From Diphasiastrum complanatum (lineage: Eukaryota > Streptophyta > Lycopodiopsida > Lycopodiales > Lycopodiaceae), in assembly GCA_029204225.1 (NCBI GenBank), contig CM055106.1:1231612-1295611 (forward strand): DNA of 64,000 nt. Direction: 5' to 3'. This document shows, piece by piece, positions 10,284 to 20,480 of the stretch (positions are counted from its first letter, which is position 1; every line of letters starts with the position of its first letter). The notes under the pieces are model-generated. The model searched no databases. It saw only the letters and a list, made by a program, of their open reading frames with translations, and had not been told where the DNA came from. Both the position numbers and the translations under genes were made by a program.

Positions 10284-11694
10284 TTTGAAGAAACCAATGC
10301 AATATTCGAAAAGAAAAATCCAAATGCCAGGAACGTGTATACCAAATCCACAACAGTTGACACAATCTGTTGCGAAAAAAATGAAAGACAAGGAACTAGT
10401 GTTTCAAGAAGTTTCTCATGGAGAGCAATGACAACACGACCAATCTTCAACTTGCCAAATGGACGATCCAAAAATAGAAAATTATTCAAGGACTAGATGG
10501 ATGTGCAGATGCTTCATTATCCACAATGGTGGCATCATAATAAGCTACCTAATATGGAGCAGTACTGTCAGATGTGGAATCGACTGATTCCAATTCCACA
10601 TAGAAATATGGATAACTACAAACGAATATGGAAGCACATATTGTCCTACCAACAGGATTATAAGAGAAAAACTTGGAAACTTGAGTACCTACACAAGTAT
10701 ACGAAGAAGACATCTATGTACCTAGCAGACCCGTATTTTCTGTGGCTTGATGCAAATAAGCTTGAAGACACCGAACACAATTTTAGCACATGGTGGACGA
10801 GAGACATATTCGCTGAGAACAAACCTGGATAATCATGCCAATCAAATAAGAAGAAGCCAACAATAGCAACAACATTTCAAAACAAGAAAAGGATAGACCC
10901 ATGCAGATTGATGAAATGTGAAGATAGACCTGTCACTCATCACAATACTCCATCTCATAATCAAGCTACTGATCAAATGACAGAACAAGTGATCAATTCT
11001 CTACATAAATCTTGAATCTCTCCAAATATGCAACAACAATACTTGTAGTGGATAAAAGGAGCTGAAGCAGCACATGATGAAGACTTGTATAAAATATGGT
11101 ATGATGTCATTGGGAATCAATCCACAATGGATCAGCAAGCAACGGCCACGATACAAATAGAAGAATTCAAGAGATCAAGGTCAAGATCCAGAAGAAGTAA
11201 GGAATGAAGATCATCGTGGAGAAGGGCTGGTTAGTCAACCTAAAGATCAAGATGATAATTCCACATCAGACCGGAAGTTTAACATATGTGGGCCAGACTA
11301 TTTATTACATTTTGACTTGCAACCATCCGTTTTAATGAAGGGGCACTACTTCAAATGGCTCAATGAGATGGACTATAAAGATTCAAAGAAGATGTTCGGA
11401 AGGTGGTGGTATGCAGAGGTAAGGGCCAGAGCCACAGTAATACAATGGTCGAAGCTTGATCAAAAGGAGTGGATGGAACAAGAAAAGTTGAGGAGTCAAG
11501 AGCAAGAGGCAGATCATATGGTGTTAGATCCTAAGAATGATGAATTACTAGAAAACCAACAAGATGATTTCAATGAAGATTCTAAATGAAGTCATAATGT
11601 CGCAATCTGTTGGCCAGCATATTTATCCATGTTCACACAATGCTCACCTGATGATTTTCAAGAGTCATATTTTTCATGGTTGGAAGACACAGGC
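10284..11694 (+). pseudogene. Trp-rich tandem-motif ORF, 5' part (interrupted by gypsy insertion)
   Basis: Encodes diverged copies of a 22-residue motif, approximately xYFxWLxxxxxEDSxxxFxxWW, alignable without gaps. Copies are at 10512-10577 (HYPQWW...YCQMWN), 10731-10796 (PYFLWL...FSTWW), 11037-11102 (stop at position 4, WIKG...LYKIWY), 11344-11409 (HYFKWL...FGRWW) and the first ten residues of another at 11665-11694 (SYFSWLEDTG). Starts of the later copies are about 306, 307 and 321 nt apart. Linkers are also related (QWSKLDQKEW, EKLRSQEQEA), so the true unit is about 100-110 residues. Stops and one frameshift show decay. I do not recognise the family. It could be a host gene or an unusual retroelement ORF. 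Confidence 0.6.
11690..11694. repeat. Target-site duplication CAGGC (left)
   Basis: CAGGC directly precedes the left LTR of the gypsy element and is repeated at 18268-18272 directly after the right LTR. Five bases is the usual length for plant LTR retrotransposons. Confidence 0.9.
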
Positions 11695-12204
11695 TATAAG
11701 GGAAGCTCCTTAGATCCTGTTTACAAATCACAAACACAATGGATAATGCACTATGGAGAAACCACCCAACCAAGTAGAAGCATCCAATCAAACTCTAGAA
11801 GCCTCACCCCCAAGCCAAGAAACAAGAAGCATGAATATAGAGTGAGAACCTGGCAATGAATCCGCAACCATGATGAGGAGTAGGGCGAGTTTGGACCCAT
11901 TATATAGAGCCAAAAGCATCCTCGGCGCACAGCCATGCATAGCCCTAAGTTCCCTATGCATAGATTCACCTAGAATAGAGTTCTAAGCATGGACCAACTA
12001 TTCATAGAATTGCTATTGATAACTCTACACATGCATACACTGTCTCATACCTTTTCTAAACTCCATTTAGTGTGTTCTAGGCCTCACAAGGATATTAGTT
12101 ACTTTTGGGTCACGTCCAGTATGACATGGCATAACTAACAGCTTGTTTCCCTATATCCAAGACTAGAAGTATATTGTATCTATGTACTGGTCATGGACAT
12201 AACA
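11695..12204 (-). repeat. 3' LTR of the gypsy element
   Basis: Plus-strand ends are TATAAGGGAAGC and GGACATAACA, so the element reads TGTTATGTCC...CCCTTATA. The LTR ends TA instead of the canonical CA. A TATA box candidate (TATATAA on minus, 11900-11906) sits centrally. It matches 17747-18267 with substitutions and a short gap near 12150. Confidence 0.9.
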
Positions 12205-12222
12205 TTCTTCCCTCCTTAAACA
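12205..12222 (-). promoter_or_regulatory. Polypurine tract of the gypsy element
   Basis: On minus the bases just inside the 3' LTR read TTAAGGAGGGAAGAA, ending at the TG of the LTR. This is the expected plus-strand DNA primer site. Confidence 0.8.
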
Positions 12223-12232
12223 GTTTCTATCC

Positions 12233-12490
12233 TTAGAAACTAAAGTTTGGAAAATTCTTCTTTATGCTATCAACTCTCTCCCACAAATCATCCTCCTCAG
12301 TACGACCCTTCCACCTAATTAAGCACTCAGTGATAGAACGATTTCTCAATTGTTTATTTCTGGTTCTGAGCACTTTCTCAATTTCCAAAGGTGCAGTAAG
12401 CGATAAATCTTCCAAATGGGATAAATCCTCGTCCGATCCAATTGTATCACCATCATGTAAACTTAGTTTCAAATGACTTACAAGAAACAC
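12233..12490 (-). pseudogene. Chromodomain at the pol C-terminus
   Basis: The minus frame ends with a chromodomain-like segment: a start around KVLRTRNKQLRNRSITECL, then the core IRWKG and EEDDLWERVDSIKKNFP. The aromatic/acidic pattern (WKG, EDDLWE) is typical of integrase-linked chromodomains, which bind histone marks and steer insertion. It is offset by a frameshift from the integrase frame upstream, so it would not be translated in fusion. Its presence places the element among chromoviruses. Confidence 0.75.
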
Positions 12491-12531
12491 TGGGTGTGCA
12501 GTCGATTTTCCTTGAAGATTGAGTTCATACG

Positions 12532-13633
12532 CTAAGAACCAATTCTACGTACAATCTTGAAAGGTCCACAATAACGGGTAGACAACTTATAATGCTTCCC
12601 TGTACGTAACGTCTTAGAATCTTTTGGAATGCTAAGATATGCCCAGTCATCAACTTTAAAATCTCTTGGAGATCTCTTAAGATCAGTATAGTGTTTAGCT
12701 CTATCCTGAGCACTTCGGATACTATCCTTAGCCACTTCCAACATTTCTTGCATATCATGCAAAAATTCAACAACTTTCTGGATCTTAACAGACTTCGTCT
12801 CAACATTCACTAAAGATCTAGGCTGAAAACCATACATAACCATAAAAGGACTGTAACCTGTAGCAGAATGTTTTCTACTATTATATGCAAACTCAACCAG
12901 TGGGAGATAATCTTCCCAATGAGATTGCCTGTGAGAAACATACGTCCTCAAAATATCTTCCATAGTTTGATTAGTCCTTTCTGTCTAGCCATCTGATTCA
13001 GGATGATCAGAAGAGCTTAAACTCAAAGAAGTTTCAAGTTTATGGAATATTGCTAACCAAAAGTGACTTGTGAACTTAGGATCTCTATCACTAACAATGT
13101 CACTGGGCAGACCATACAACCGAAATAATCTTTCAACAAAGATCTTGGCTAAATTAGAAGCCTTTATAGTTGACTTGACTGGTATGAATGCAGCTAACTT
13201 AGTTAACCGATCCACTACAACCCAAATAGAATCATTTTGTCATTGGGTCTTTGGAAGTCCAACTACAAAATCCATAGATATGCTTTTTATCTAGGATATC
13301 TAATGGATGCAACAAACCACCAGCCTTATGGCATTCAGCCTTTGCTAGTTGACAGGGTTTGCATTTAACAACATATGACTCGACATATGGCTTGAGCTTT
13401 GGCCAATAAAATTTTCTCTTAACCAAGTCCAGATTCTTGTGTATACCGGGATGTCCTGCACAGGGTATGTCATGACATTCAAACAAAATCTTACGTTTGA
13501 GCTCATCATCACCTGGTACGCAAACTTTTCCATTCCGAAATAGTAATCCATCTCGAATGGTGAACTGCTCCACAATCTTCTTATCTTTCTTAGCTAGTTC
13601 AAGCCCCAGTGTTTCTGACTCAACATTGTCCAC
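12532..13633 (-). pseudogene. Gypsy integrase
   Basis: Two frame blocks on minus. The N-terminal HHCC finger lies within 13232-13633 (CHDIPCAGHPGIHKNL, then KCKPCQLAKAECH). The core has MDRLTKLAAFIPVK and LYGLPSDIVSDRDPKF in 12985-13215, giving two catalytic aspartates. Next comes MEDILRTYVSHRQSHWEDYL, then PLVEFAYNSRKHSATGYSPF and MVMYGFQPRS in 12532-12963, with the GPFKIVRRIG end. At least one frameshift (near 13220) and a stop at 12982-12987 interrupt it. Integrase joins the cDNA to host DNA. Confidence 0.88.
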
Positions 13634-13635
13634 AT

Positions 13636-13975
13636 TTCTTTCGATGTGAAAAATGTTTCAAATGTGACCAAAATGGGAATCTGATTCATATTTTCCTCTC
13701 AGCGAAAGATATAGATCCATAGAAATCTGGGTGAATGACAACTCATTCAATTTATCAATCCGACTGAGAGCATCTGCAACTTGATTAGAGCTGTCTCTTA
13801 TGTAACAGATTTCATGATCGAATTCCTGCATCAATTCAGCCCATCGAGCTTTTCTCCCCCGAAGATCATGTTGATTACAAAAGTACTTAAGAGGCTGGTG
13901 ATTCGTATACACTACAAACTTACTACCATACAAGTAGTGTCTCCAAGTTTTAAGTGCATGGATTACAACAAACAA
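13636..13975 (-). pseudogene. Gypsy RNase H, distal half
   Basis: Minus frame beginning MFVVIHALKTWRHYLYGSKF, then VVYTNHQPLKYFCNQHDLRG, RKARWAELMQEFDHEICYI and NQVADALSRID. It is in the same frame as the HHCC block downstream and one frame off the RT-connection block upstream. RNase H removes the RNA strand of the RNA/DNA hybrid. Confidence 0.85.
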
Positions 13976-14889
13976 TTTCTTTTCCTGCGTAGTTCAACAC
14001 AATTGAGGACCGGTGAATTTTTGCTCTCAAACGCTAGTAGTCTATCCATTTGTAATAGAACCACTCCAACTGCAACATCACTTGCGTCCGTTCTCATGAC
14101 ATAAGATAAGTTTGGAATCATTGTTTTAAGTTTCTCAAAACATTGATTCAATTCCTCGTTCCAAAAAATAGGCGAACTAGGTTGATTCCTCTTTTTCTTT
14201 TTATTAACAAACCCTTTTGTCAGATTATTAAGTGGTGCTGCTAACTTAGCATGATCCTCAATAAATCTCTTGAAGAAAAGTGTGAAACCTAAGAATGACT
14301 TTACTTGCCTCACAGTTCCCGGAATTGGCCACTCAATTACAATCTTGATTTTATCCTCGTCAATCTTGATCCCATTTATTGTGATCTTATGACCAAGATA
14401 AAGCAACTCTTGCTTAAAGAATTCACACTTGGACTCTCTAGCGTAAAGTAACTCCCTATGGAGTTTCATCAAGACAATTTTTAAGTGATCCACGTGTTCC
14501 ACCAAGGATTTACTATAAACGAGAATGTCATCTAAAATTGAAAAAACTTCATACTCAAAATAATCCAATGTCTCCTGTTCATTAACTGTAAAAATCTGAT
14601 CCAACGGACATACAAAATTACTGCCAAATAATGTAACTACCTTATCACCCTCCTTGAAAGTGAGAACATGCTTCTCAAAATCAATTAACAGAGAAGGCGA
14701 CTTACTAAATAGCCATTCATAACCTAAGATTAAATCAGTACGAGCTAGGTCTAAAACATAAAAATTAACTAATTCTATGTGTCCTTGAATCAAAACTGGG
14801 AGCTTCGGGACTTTTACGTTGCAAGTCTCCAACTCTGCTCCCGAAGCTAGATAAACTTTATACCTATGATTGCTGGCATCAGTTTCCAA
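13963..14889 (-). pseudogene. Protease tail fused to a palm-deleted reverse transcriptase
   Basis: 308 codons on minus. The start is the back half of the aspartic protease (YVLDLARTDLILGYEWLF by analogy with gypsy proteases). It then passes through FTVNEQETLDYFEYEVFSI directly into ILDDILVYSKSLVEHVDHL. In intact gypsy RTs that last block is preceded by about 150 residues of fingers and palm (PKK, FGLCNAP). Here those are missing, and the catalytic YxDD has become ILDD. The connection and early RNase H follow (SFLGFTLFFKRFIEDHAKLA, MRTDASDVAVGVVL). The internal deletion alone abolishes polymerase function. Confidence 0.85.
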
Positions 14890-15438
14890 GCTGAGTTTCT
14901 ACACAAGATGAGAATTAATAAAATTATGAGTTGAACCACTGTCCAATAAAATACTCACTTCTTGATCTTTAACTGTGCCAAATAGATGAAAAAGTTTATT
15001 AGGCAAGAAAGAAGTAGTACTAAAAGAACATTCACACTCACAATCACTCGAGTTAATTTCCAAAGTCTTACCATTGCCTCCTGGGATTTCAATCATGTGA
15101 GTAGACACTTTCTTCCTTTATGGACAAAATTTCATCATATGTCCAGGCTTCTTATAGACGAAACATAAGTTATCTTTTTTAGCCTTTTCCCAAGACATAG
15201 ATTTCTTAAATCTCTTTCTCTTCGGCTTCTTGTGCTCCGATGCTGCTTGATCTAATTCGTCAAAATATTTTGCTTGGTGTGGACAGCGCTTCTTACCCTT
15301 CTTGGTTTTCAAAGTGGCTAGAATTTGTGCAAACTGCTTCCTGAATGCCACCACTGTGGAATCATTCGCAATCCGAAATGCATCTTCGAGATTTTGAAGC
15401 ACATTTCGCCTGCATTCGTTCTGATAGTCAGTTGGCAA
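14890..15438 (-). pseudogene. Gag C-terminus with degenerate zinc knuckle, and protease active site
   Basis: Same minus frame as the RT block, with stops at about 15118-15120 and 14896-14898. It carries the gag tail (AFRKQFAQILATLK), a basic run (KKPKRKRFKKS) and a knuckle reading CFVYKKPGHMMKFC, where the second Cys is Tyr. The protease motif follows at about 14900-14960: ILLDSGSTHNFI. Asp-Ser-Gly is the catalytic triad of retroviral-type proteases. The missing Cys and the two stops mark decay. Confidence 0.8.
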
Positions 15439-15442
15439 ACTG

Positions 15443-15982
15443 TCAAAGTGCCAACTTCACATCGAATGATGGAACCCTATCCCATAGGTCCATGAATTCC
15501 TGGATAGAAGAGTCTAAACTCTTTGTACCCATCCCGCAGTTCACAAACTTTAGGTAGTAGTCCATGTCATCAGCAACTACGAAAGCTTTCTTAAAAATTT
15601 CTGCAAATGCATCCCAAGTAGTTGGCTTCACCGGTAAATCTCGCCACCACGATGATGCTTTGTTGCGTAAAAACAGCACAACACTTTCAATTTTCTTCTC
15701 ATCAGGAGCACCGTGCAAATTGAAGTAACTACTCCACTTGGCCAGCCAGTCCTCGATGATTTCAGGTTTCTTCTCCTTCTTCTCCCCCACATAAACCTCC
15801 GGTTGAAAACCGAGATTGGGTGAAGACATCAATTTGACTTGATTCAACAGAACCTCCATTTGCTGATCTCTCAACTAATTACGATTATTCTTATCATTGA
15901 GCTGCGTACTCAACTGCTGACAAATCACCATATAAGATGGTGCACCTGGATTTGCACCTTGATTTGAAGTTTCTTTGGCCAT
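15443..15982 (-). pseudogene. Gypsy gag, N-terminal part
   Basis: Starts at the ATG complementary to 15980-15982 (MAKETSNQGANPG), with one in-frame TAG near 15875-15877. It continues to the retrotransposon-gag domain: EVYVGEKKEKKPEIIEDWL, then FLRNKASSWWRDL and FKKAFVVADDMDYYLKF. A +1 frameshift separates it from the gag tail downstream. Gag forms the particle that packages element RNA. I chose the upstream ATG because the sequence to its 3' side reads as a plausible gag N-terminus, with only the one stop. Confidence 0.8.
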
Positions 15983-17733
15983 CTTGATATATCTATCTTG
16001 GAAATTACTAAATTTAGTTAATATCATATTAACTCATAGTGAAGTACAGTTGACCAAAACCAACTGAAATTGACTCTAGCATGGTCAAATCACTATTTTT
16101 AGTCAATTTCATAGATATTACAAGAAACTGAAAAAAAACTAAAAATTTTGAGTTTTCGCACTTTATTTTTTTAAAAAAATTTTACGTTAAAAACTAGTCA
16201 GATATTAAGCAACAGAAATAAAAAATTTGATTTACTGTTTGATTCTTAATTTTACTTCATCAATGTCCATCAGGCATGCAAAAGATACGACATTAAACTG
16301 CTTTTTTACAATTATAAAATTTTACGTAAAATCAAGTACTACGGAAATTGACAGCTATAAAACCCAGTTTTGTATCTATCAGTCAGAGTACATGCGTATA
16401 ACCACTCAAAATTGATCTAATCCATTCATGCATGTCAAAATCATTCTGAGAATCAAGATGCATACATTCCATGCAAGTACAGCACTTCAAAATAGGAAAT
16501 TGTTATGCATGAAATCAGAACAATTCGGAATTCTACCAATTTTGCTCACAAAATTGCAAAACTTCAAATGATCATATCTTTGGCTACAAGACACCAAATT
16601 GTGTGCTGTAAAGATCAGTACAGAGGGAGACCTAGTGAACAAGACTCTTACCATGTCAGCCTACCACCTAGGATTCACACGTGCGAGTTCATAACAACTA
16701 AAAATCCTATAGGAGGGCACACTTTTTCAAGACCAATCAGCCTAAAAACTTGCAAACACTCAACCAAGCCTAAAAGTGATGATCCAAATAGTCTTAAATG
16801 GTGTTTAAGAGTTCCATGAAGCCTTCATACAGATCCTATGAAGCAGTATGGGCTGAGAACCATAAAATCTTGATTTCTTGAAGTCAAAATTGCTACAAAC
16901 TTAATGGAATTGAAACATAAGCCTCTACCCATCAATTTACTAGTCTGATAGCTTGATGGGAAGGTAAAAAAAAAATACAAATCATATTGTAAAAACTCCA
17001 AAATAATCCCCTTATGGATTTAGAGAAATCCACCCCCCAAAATTCACAAAAATTGGACAATTTTTGACACTTTTTGACTTCCTACAAACCCAATTGCTGG
17101 AATTCTTGGCTCTGACTTCTAGGACAGCTTCAAAAGACTATGATTCATCTTTTTCCAGATTTAATTGATGTTCTACAGCATCCTACCATTTAATTTCATA
17201 AAAAAACAAGCAAAAATCATGGATTTTGCCCTTTCTAGGTTTTTTTCACCATGTCCAATTGGAATTTAATGGCAAGAACGTTTTTCTAATCCACATGCAA
17301 TCCAATATACAGAGTTATAACCAACCAATTGATCTGAACTTGTTGGATTTTGAATTCTACCCTCAATTTTGTGCCAAAATCATGGAAAACAAGCCAAATT
17401 TGACCACAAAAGTGCCTAGAATCCAAATACATGGGAAGATCCAACATGCAACCTGAATTTCAACTACTTCAAAGTGAGTTAAATTGCTGGAAATCTCAGA
17501 TCCATAACTAGTTTTGAGCTACACATGCTAAAACTCCAAAAAGACAACCAAAATTGATTTCCTAGCACAATTCTCCATAAACCACAATGAATTTGAGAGA
17601 GATATGGATCATGCAAATTGAAATTGGGAAGATCCACCAACTTGCAACCTTGCTCCTCTCCTTGGATGAGAATACTAGTTGATTACCACCAAGCTCCAAT
17701 GAAAAGCACCACCTCTCAAAGCTTGTAAGCCTT
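15983..17733 (-). other. Long 5' leader of the gypsy element
   Basis: About 1.75 kb between the PBS and gag without convincing coding sequence on either strand. It is AT-rich with short unsupported frames. Long untranslated leaders are common in plant gypsy elements. Confidence 0.6.
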
Positions 17734-17745
17734 GTTCTGATATCA
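17734..17745 (-). promoter_or_regulatory. Primer-binding site of the gypsy element
   Basis: On minus, TGATATCAGAAC lies one base inside the 5' LTR. It differs at two positions from the initiator tRNA-Met site TGGTATCAGAGC. Confidence 0.75.
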
Positions 17746-17746
17746 C

Positions 17747-18267
17747 TATAAGGGAAGCTCCTTAGATCTTGCTTACAAATCACAAACACAATGGATAACA
17801 CACTATGTAGAAACCACCCAACCAAGTATAAGCATCCAATCAAACTCTAGAAGCCTCACCCCCAAGCCAGTGAACAAGAAGCATGAATATAGAGTGAGAG
17901 CCTGGCAATGAATCCACAACCATGATGAGGAGTAGGGTGAGTTTGGACCCATTATACAGAGCCAAAAGCATCCTCGACACACAACCATGCATATCCCTAA
18001 GTTCCATATACATAGATTCACCTAGAATAGAGTCCTAAGCATAGACCAACTATTCATAGAATTGCTATTGATAACTCTACACATGCATACATTGTCTCAT
18101 ACCTTGTCTAAACTCCATTTAGTGTGTTCTGGGCCTCACAAGGACATTAGTTACTTTTGGGTCACGTCTAGTATGATGTGGCATAACTAACAGCTTGTTT
18201 CATTGGAGTACCGTGTATCCAAGACTAGGAGTATATTGTATCATATGTACTGGTCATGGACATAACA
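17747..18267 (-). repeat. 5' LTR of the gypsy element
   Basis: 521 bp, plus-strand ends TATAAGGGAAGC and GGACATAACA. The TATA candidate found in the other LTR is changed here (TTATACAG). About ten extra bases (ATTGGAGTACCG-type) occur near 18202 relative to the left LTR. Divergence is moderate, so the insertion is older than the copia insertion at 41 kb. Confidence 0.9.
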
Positions 18268-18272
18268 CAGGC
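18268..18272. repeat. Target-site duplication CAGGC (right)
   Basis: Second copy of the 5-bp target site directly after the right LTR. The interrupted Trp motif resumes at the next base. Confidence 0.9.
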
Positions 18273-19575
18273 TATGCGGATTCAAAGACAATCTTTAAAA
18301 GGTGGTGGGGCAGAAAAGGAAAAGATATTGAGGAGTGGGAGGAAAAACAAGAACTTGAAGAATCTGCGTGGAAAGAAAAACAAAGGTTAAGAGCGAGGAA
18401 GAAAGCACAACAATTTGGAAGTAATGATCGAGATGAAAATCTGACTGAAGTTTCATGTCGAAGACTAACGACAAGAAGTGTACCACAAGAATGCATGACT
18501 GAAACTTCACCTCAATATCTAATCACACGAGCTTCTAACGAAGTTCTAGATTGTTGGCCACTAGATCAATTCAGGGATTCCTACTTTAATTGGTTAAAGC
18601 TAACAAAACATGAGGATTCAAAAGAAGATTTCAACCATTGGTGGAGAACAAGAAGGAAAGTCAACGAAAAAAATGACAATGTGGTAAATAGATTGGCAAG
18701 ACATCAGGGATTTCCACCAAGGCAAGATCTCTTCATGCCTCCAAAGGAACATCTATAAGAGTTTTTTGATTTCATGTCTATCAACAACCACATTGAGCTG
18801 TCAAAGCAAAATGTTCTCCACTGGATGTTGCAGAAGGGGTACACATGGAAGGATGAGCAATCAATGGCTAAGGAGGATGGAGCCAACAATAGACAAAGTG
18901 TAGAGGAACAAGTGCCAAAAAGGCTAGATCAGAATGAAGCTGAATCAAGTGGCAATTGTTCTCGGGGGTTGTTGCAAGCAAATGCAAGTGTTTTAGAGAG
19001 AATGAACTTCAACTACGAAATCAACCAAGCAGTGTATATCTAAACCAAACTGCTCCTGCTATTCAAAATCAAACTACCATATCCAATGGAGCAATTATGA
19101 CTCAAGCACACCAACCTATGCATCGACATCTAGAGGCACATGCACCTACAACGCGAGAAATATACTTGAATGAAACTTCTCAGACAACAAGACCTCAACC
19201 AATGGATTCACGTGAAGTTGTTAATGCGCCATGCAATCAAGGGGTCTATTCAAATGGAGATGCTTATCAATCTTTATATTATCTTGCAGAAACAAATGAA
19301 TATTTTCTTCATTCGACACTTTATGATGAATATCAATACCAAGATCACAATGACTCATCAAACTCTCCAATCTATCCCGACTACATTTATGCATACAACT
19401 CTTATGATGGATATGTAGAGAGTAACCATTCTATACCAAGGAGTCAAGCGCCACCTACATATTTCAGGTGGTTGTCTCGCACACACAATGAAGACACGCC
19501 ATACAATTATGGTTGGTGGTATACAACTGTATGGCTTCAACCGAACTGCCACGCTCAAGGACTATTCATATGGTG
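18273..19575 (+). pseudogene. Trp-rich tandem-motif ORF, 3' part
   Basis: Continues the frame split by the gypsy insertion. It begins with residues 11-22 of the interrupted motif (YADSKTIFKRWW, 18273-18308), then a charged linker (EEWEEKQELEESAWKEKQ). A full copy is at 18579-18644 (SYFNWLKLTKHEDSKEDFNH, then WW). A weak copy lies near 18810 (NVLHWMLQKGYTWKDE), and a last copy with one residue missing is at 19457-19519 (TYFRWLSRTHNEDTPYNYGW, then W). Between the last two lies a Gln/Asn/Tyr-rich stretch. Stops after 18756 and 19041, with a frame change, break it. Similarity ends where the minus-strand gypsy RT fragment begins. No known family recognised. Confidence 0.6.
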
Positions 19576-20480
19576 GTAGATCAACAGTGATCCTGGTTTT
19601 CAATAGGTCTATGGCAATCCCATGTCTAGACACCATATGGCCAAGAATCAAGTCATGTGTAACCCAAAATTGACATTTTCCTAGATTCAAAGAGATCTGG
19701 AATTCGTGGCATTTTTGTAGCACCTTCTCTACATTGGATAAGTGTTCAGAGTTTGGTCCATGCACGCACAGATCGTCCAAGAAAATTTCCAAAAATTTCT
19801 ATAAATACTTTTTGACTGCAGCCTGCATGAATCGCTGGAAAGTGCTTGGGGCATTGCAAAGTCCGAATGGCATCACCTTATAGGCATAGGTTCCCCATCC
19901 TGTGACAAATGTTGTCTTATGCTGGTCTTGTGGCACTATCTTCACTTGATTGTAACCGCTGAAACCGTCCAAAACATTGTACGCTTCGGCTCCAGCTACT
20001 CTGTCAAGGACACTTTCCATAAAGGGTAAAGGAAAATGATCCTTTTTGGTGACTGCGCTTAGTGCCTTCAGATCCACACAAAATCGCATTTTGCCATTCT
20101 TCTTGGGTACTATAACTATCGGCGATACCCATTCAGTGTGCTTGATTTCATAAATGAAATTGGCATCTAATAGCTTCTGCAACTCTTGTTTGATCAATTT
20201 TGTATAGTTCGGGTTGCAGCGGTAATAATGGCTCACCTCGGGGACTGCTCCATCCACCAAGCGTATGGTGTGCTGTTGGTGGGATGCCCTTCAGACTACT
20301 ATAATTCCAAGCAAAACAATCTCTATGCTCCACCAACAATGATTGTAGCCGCTTGAATTGCGTGGGTGTTAACTGCTCCCCCACATGCACGATCTTTTCT
20401 TCTTCACCTAGCTTGGCAAGGTTCATTGGTTGCGTTTGCGCAGATCCCTCGAAGACTTGTTTCGCTGATGCCTGACTTTG
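19576..20480 (-). pseudogene. Gypsy reverse-transcriptase relic
   Basis: Minus-strand RT in three frame blocks. The N-terminal part is HVGEQLTPTQFKRLQSLL and CFAWNYSSLKGIPP. The fingers and palm are WVSPIVIVPKKNGKMRFCVD, YNVLDGFSGYNQVKI and MPFGLCNAPSTFQRFMQA. The active site reads IFLDDLCVHG, then GHMVSRHGIAID. It ends at LPPYE near 19578, losing RNase H and integrase. It directly abuts the Trp-rich frame, which probably marks its insertion or deletion edge. Wording is of the Athila/Tat type (inference). Confidence 0.88.

Larger units (their letters stand above)
11695..18267 (-). mobile_element. Full-length Ty3/gypsy chromovirus-type element
   Basis: A complete 6573-bp insertion, coding on the minus strand. 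It has two similar LTRs (11695-12204 and 17747-18267), a 5-bp TSD, a PBS next to the 5' LTR (17734-17745) and a polypurine tract next to the 3' LTR (12205-12222). The order is gag, protease, RT remnant, RNase H, integrase, chromodomain, which is the chromovirus layout. Stops, frameshifts and loss of the RT palm make it non-autonomous. It inserted exactly between two codons of the Trp-rich frame. Confidence 0.93.
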
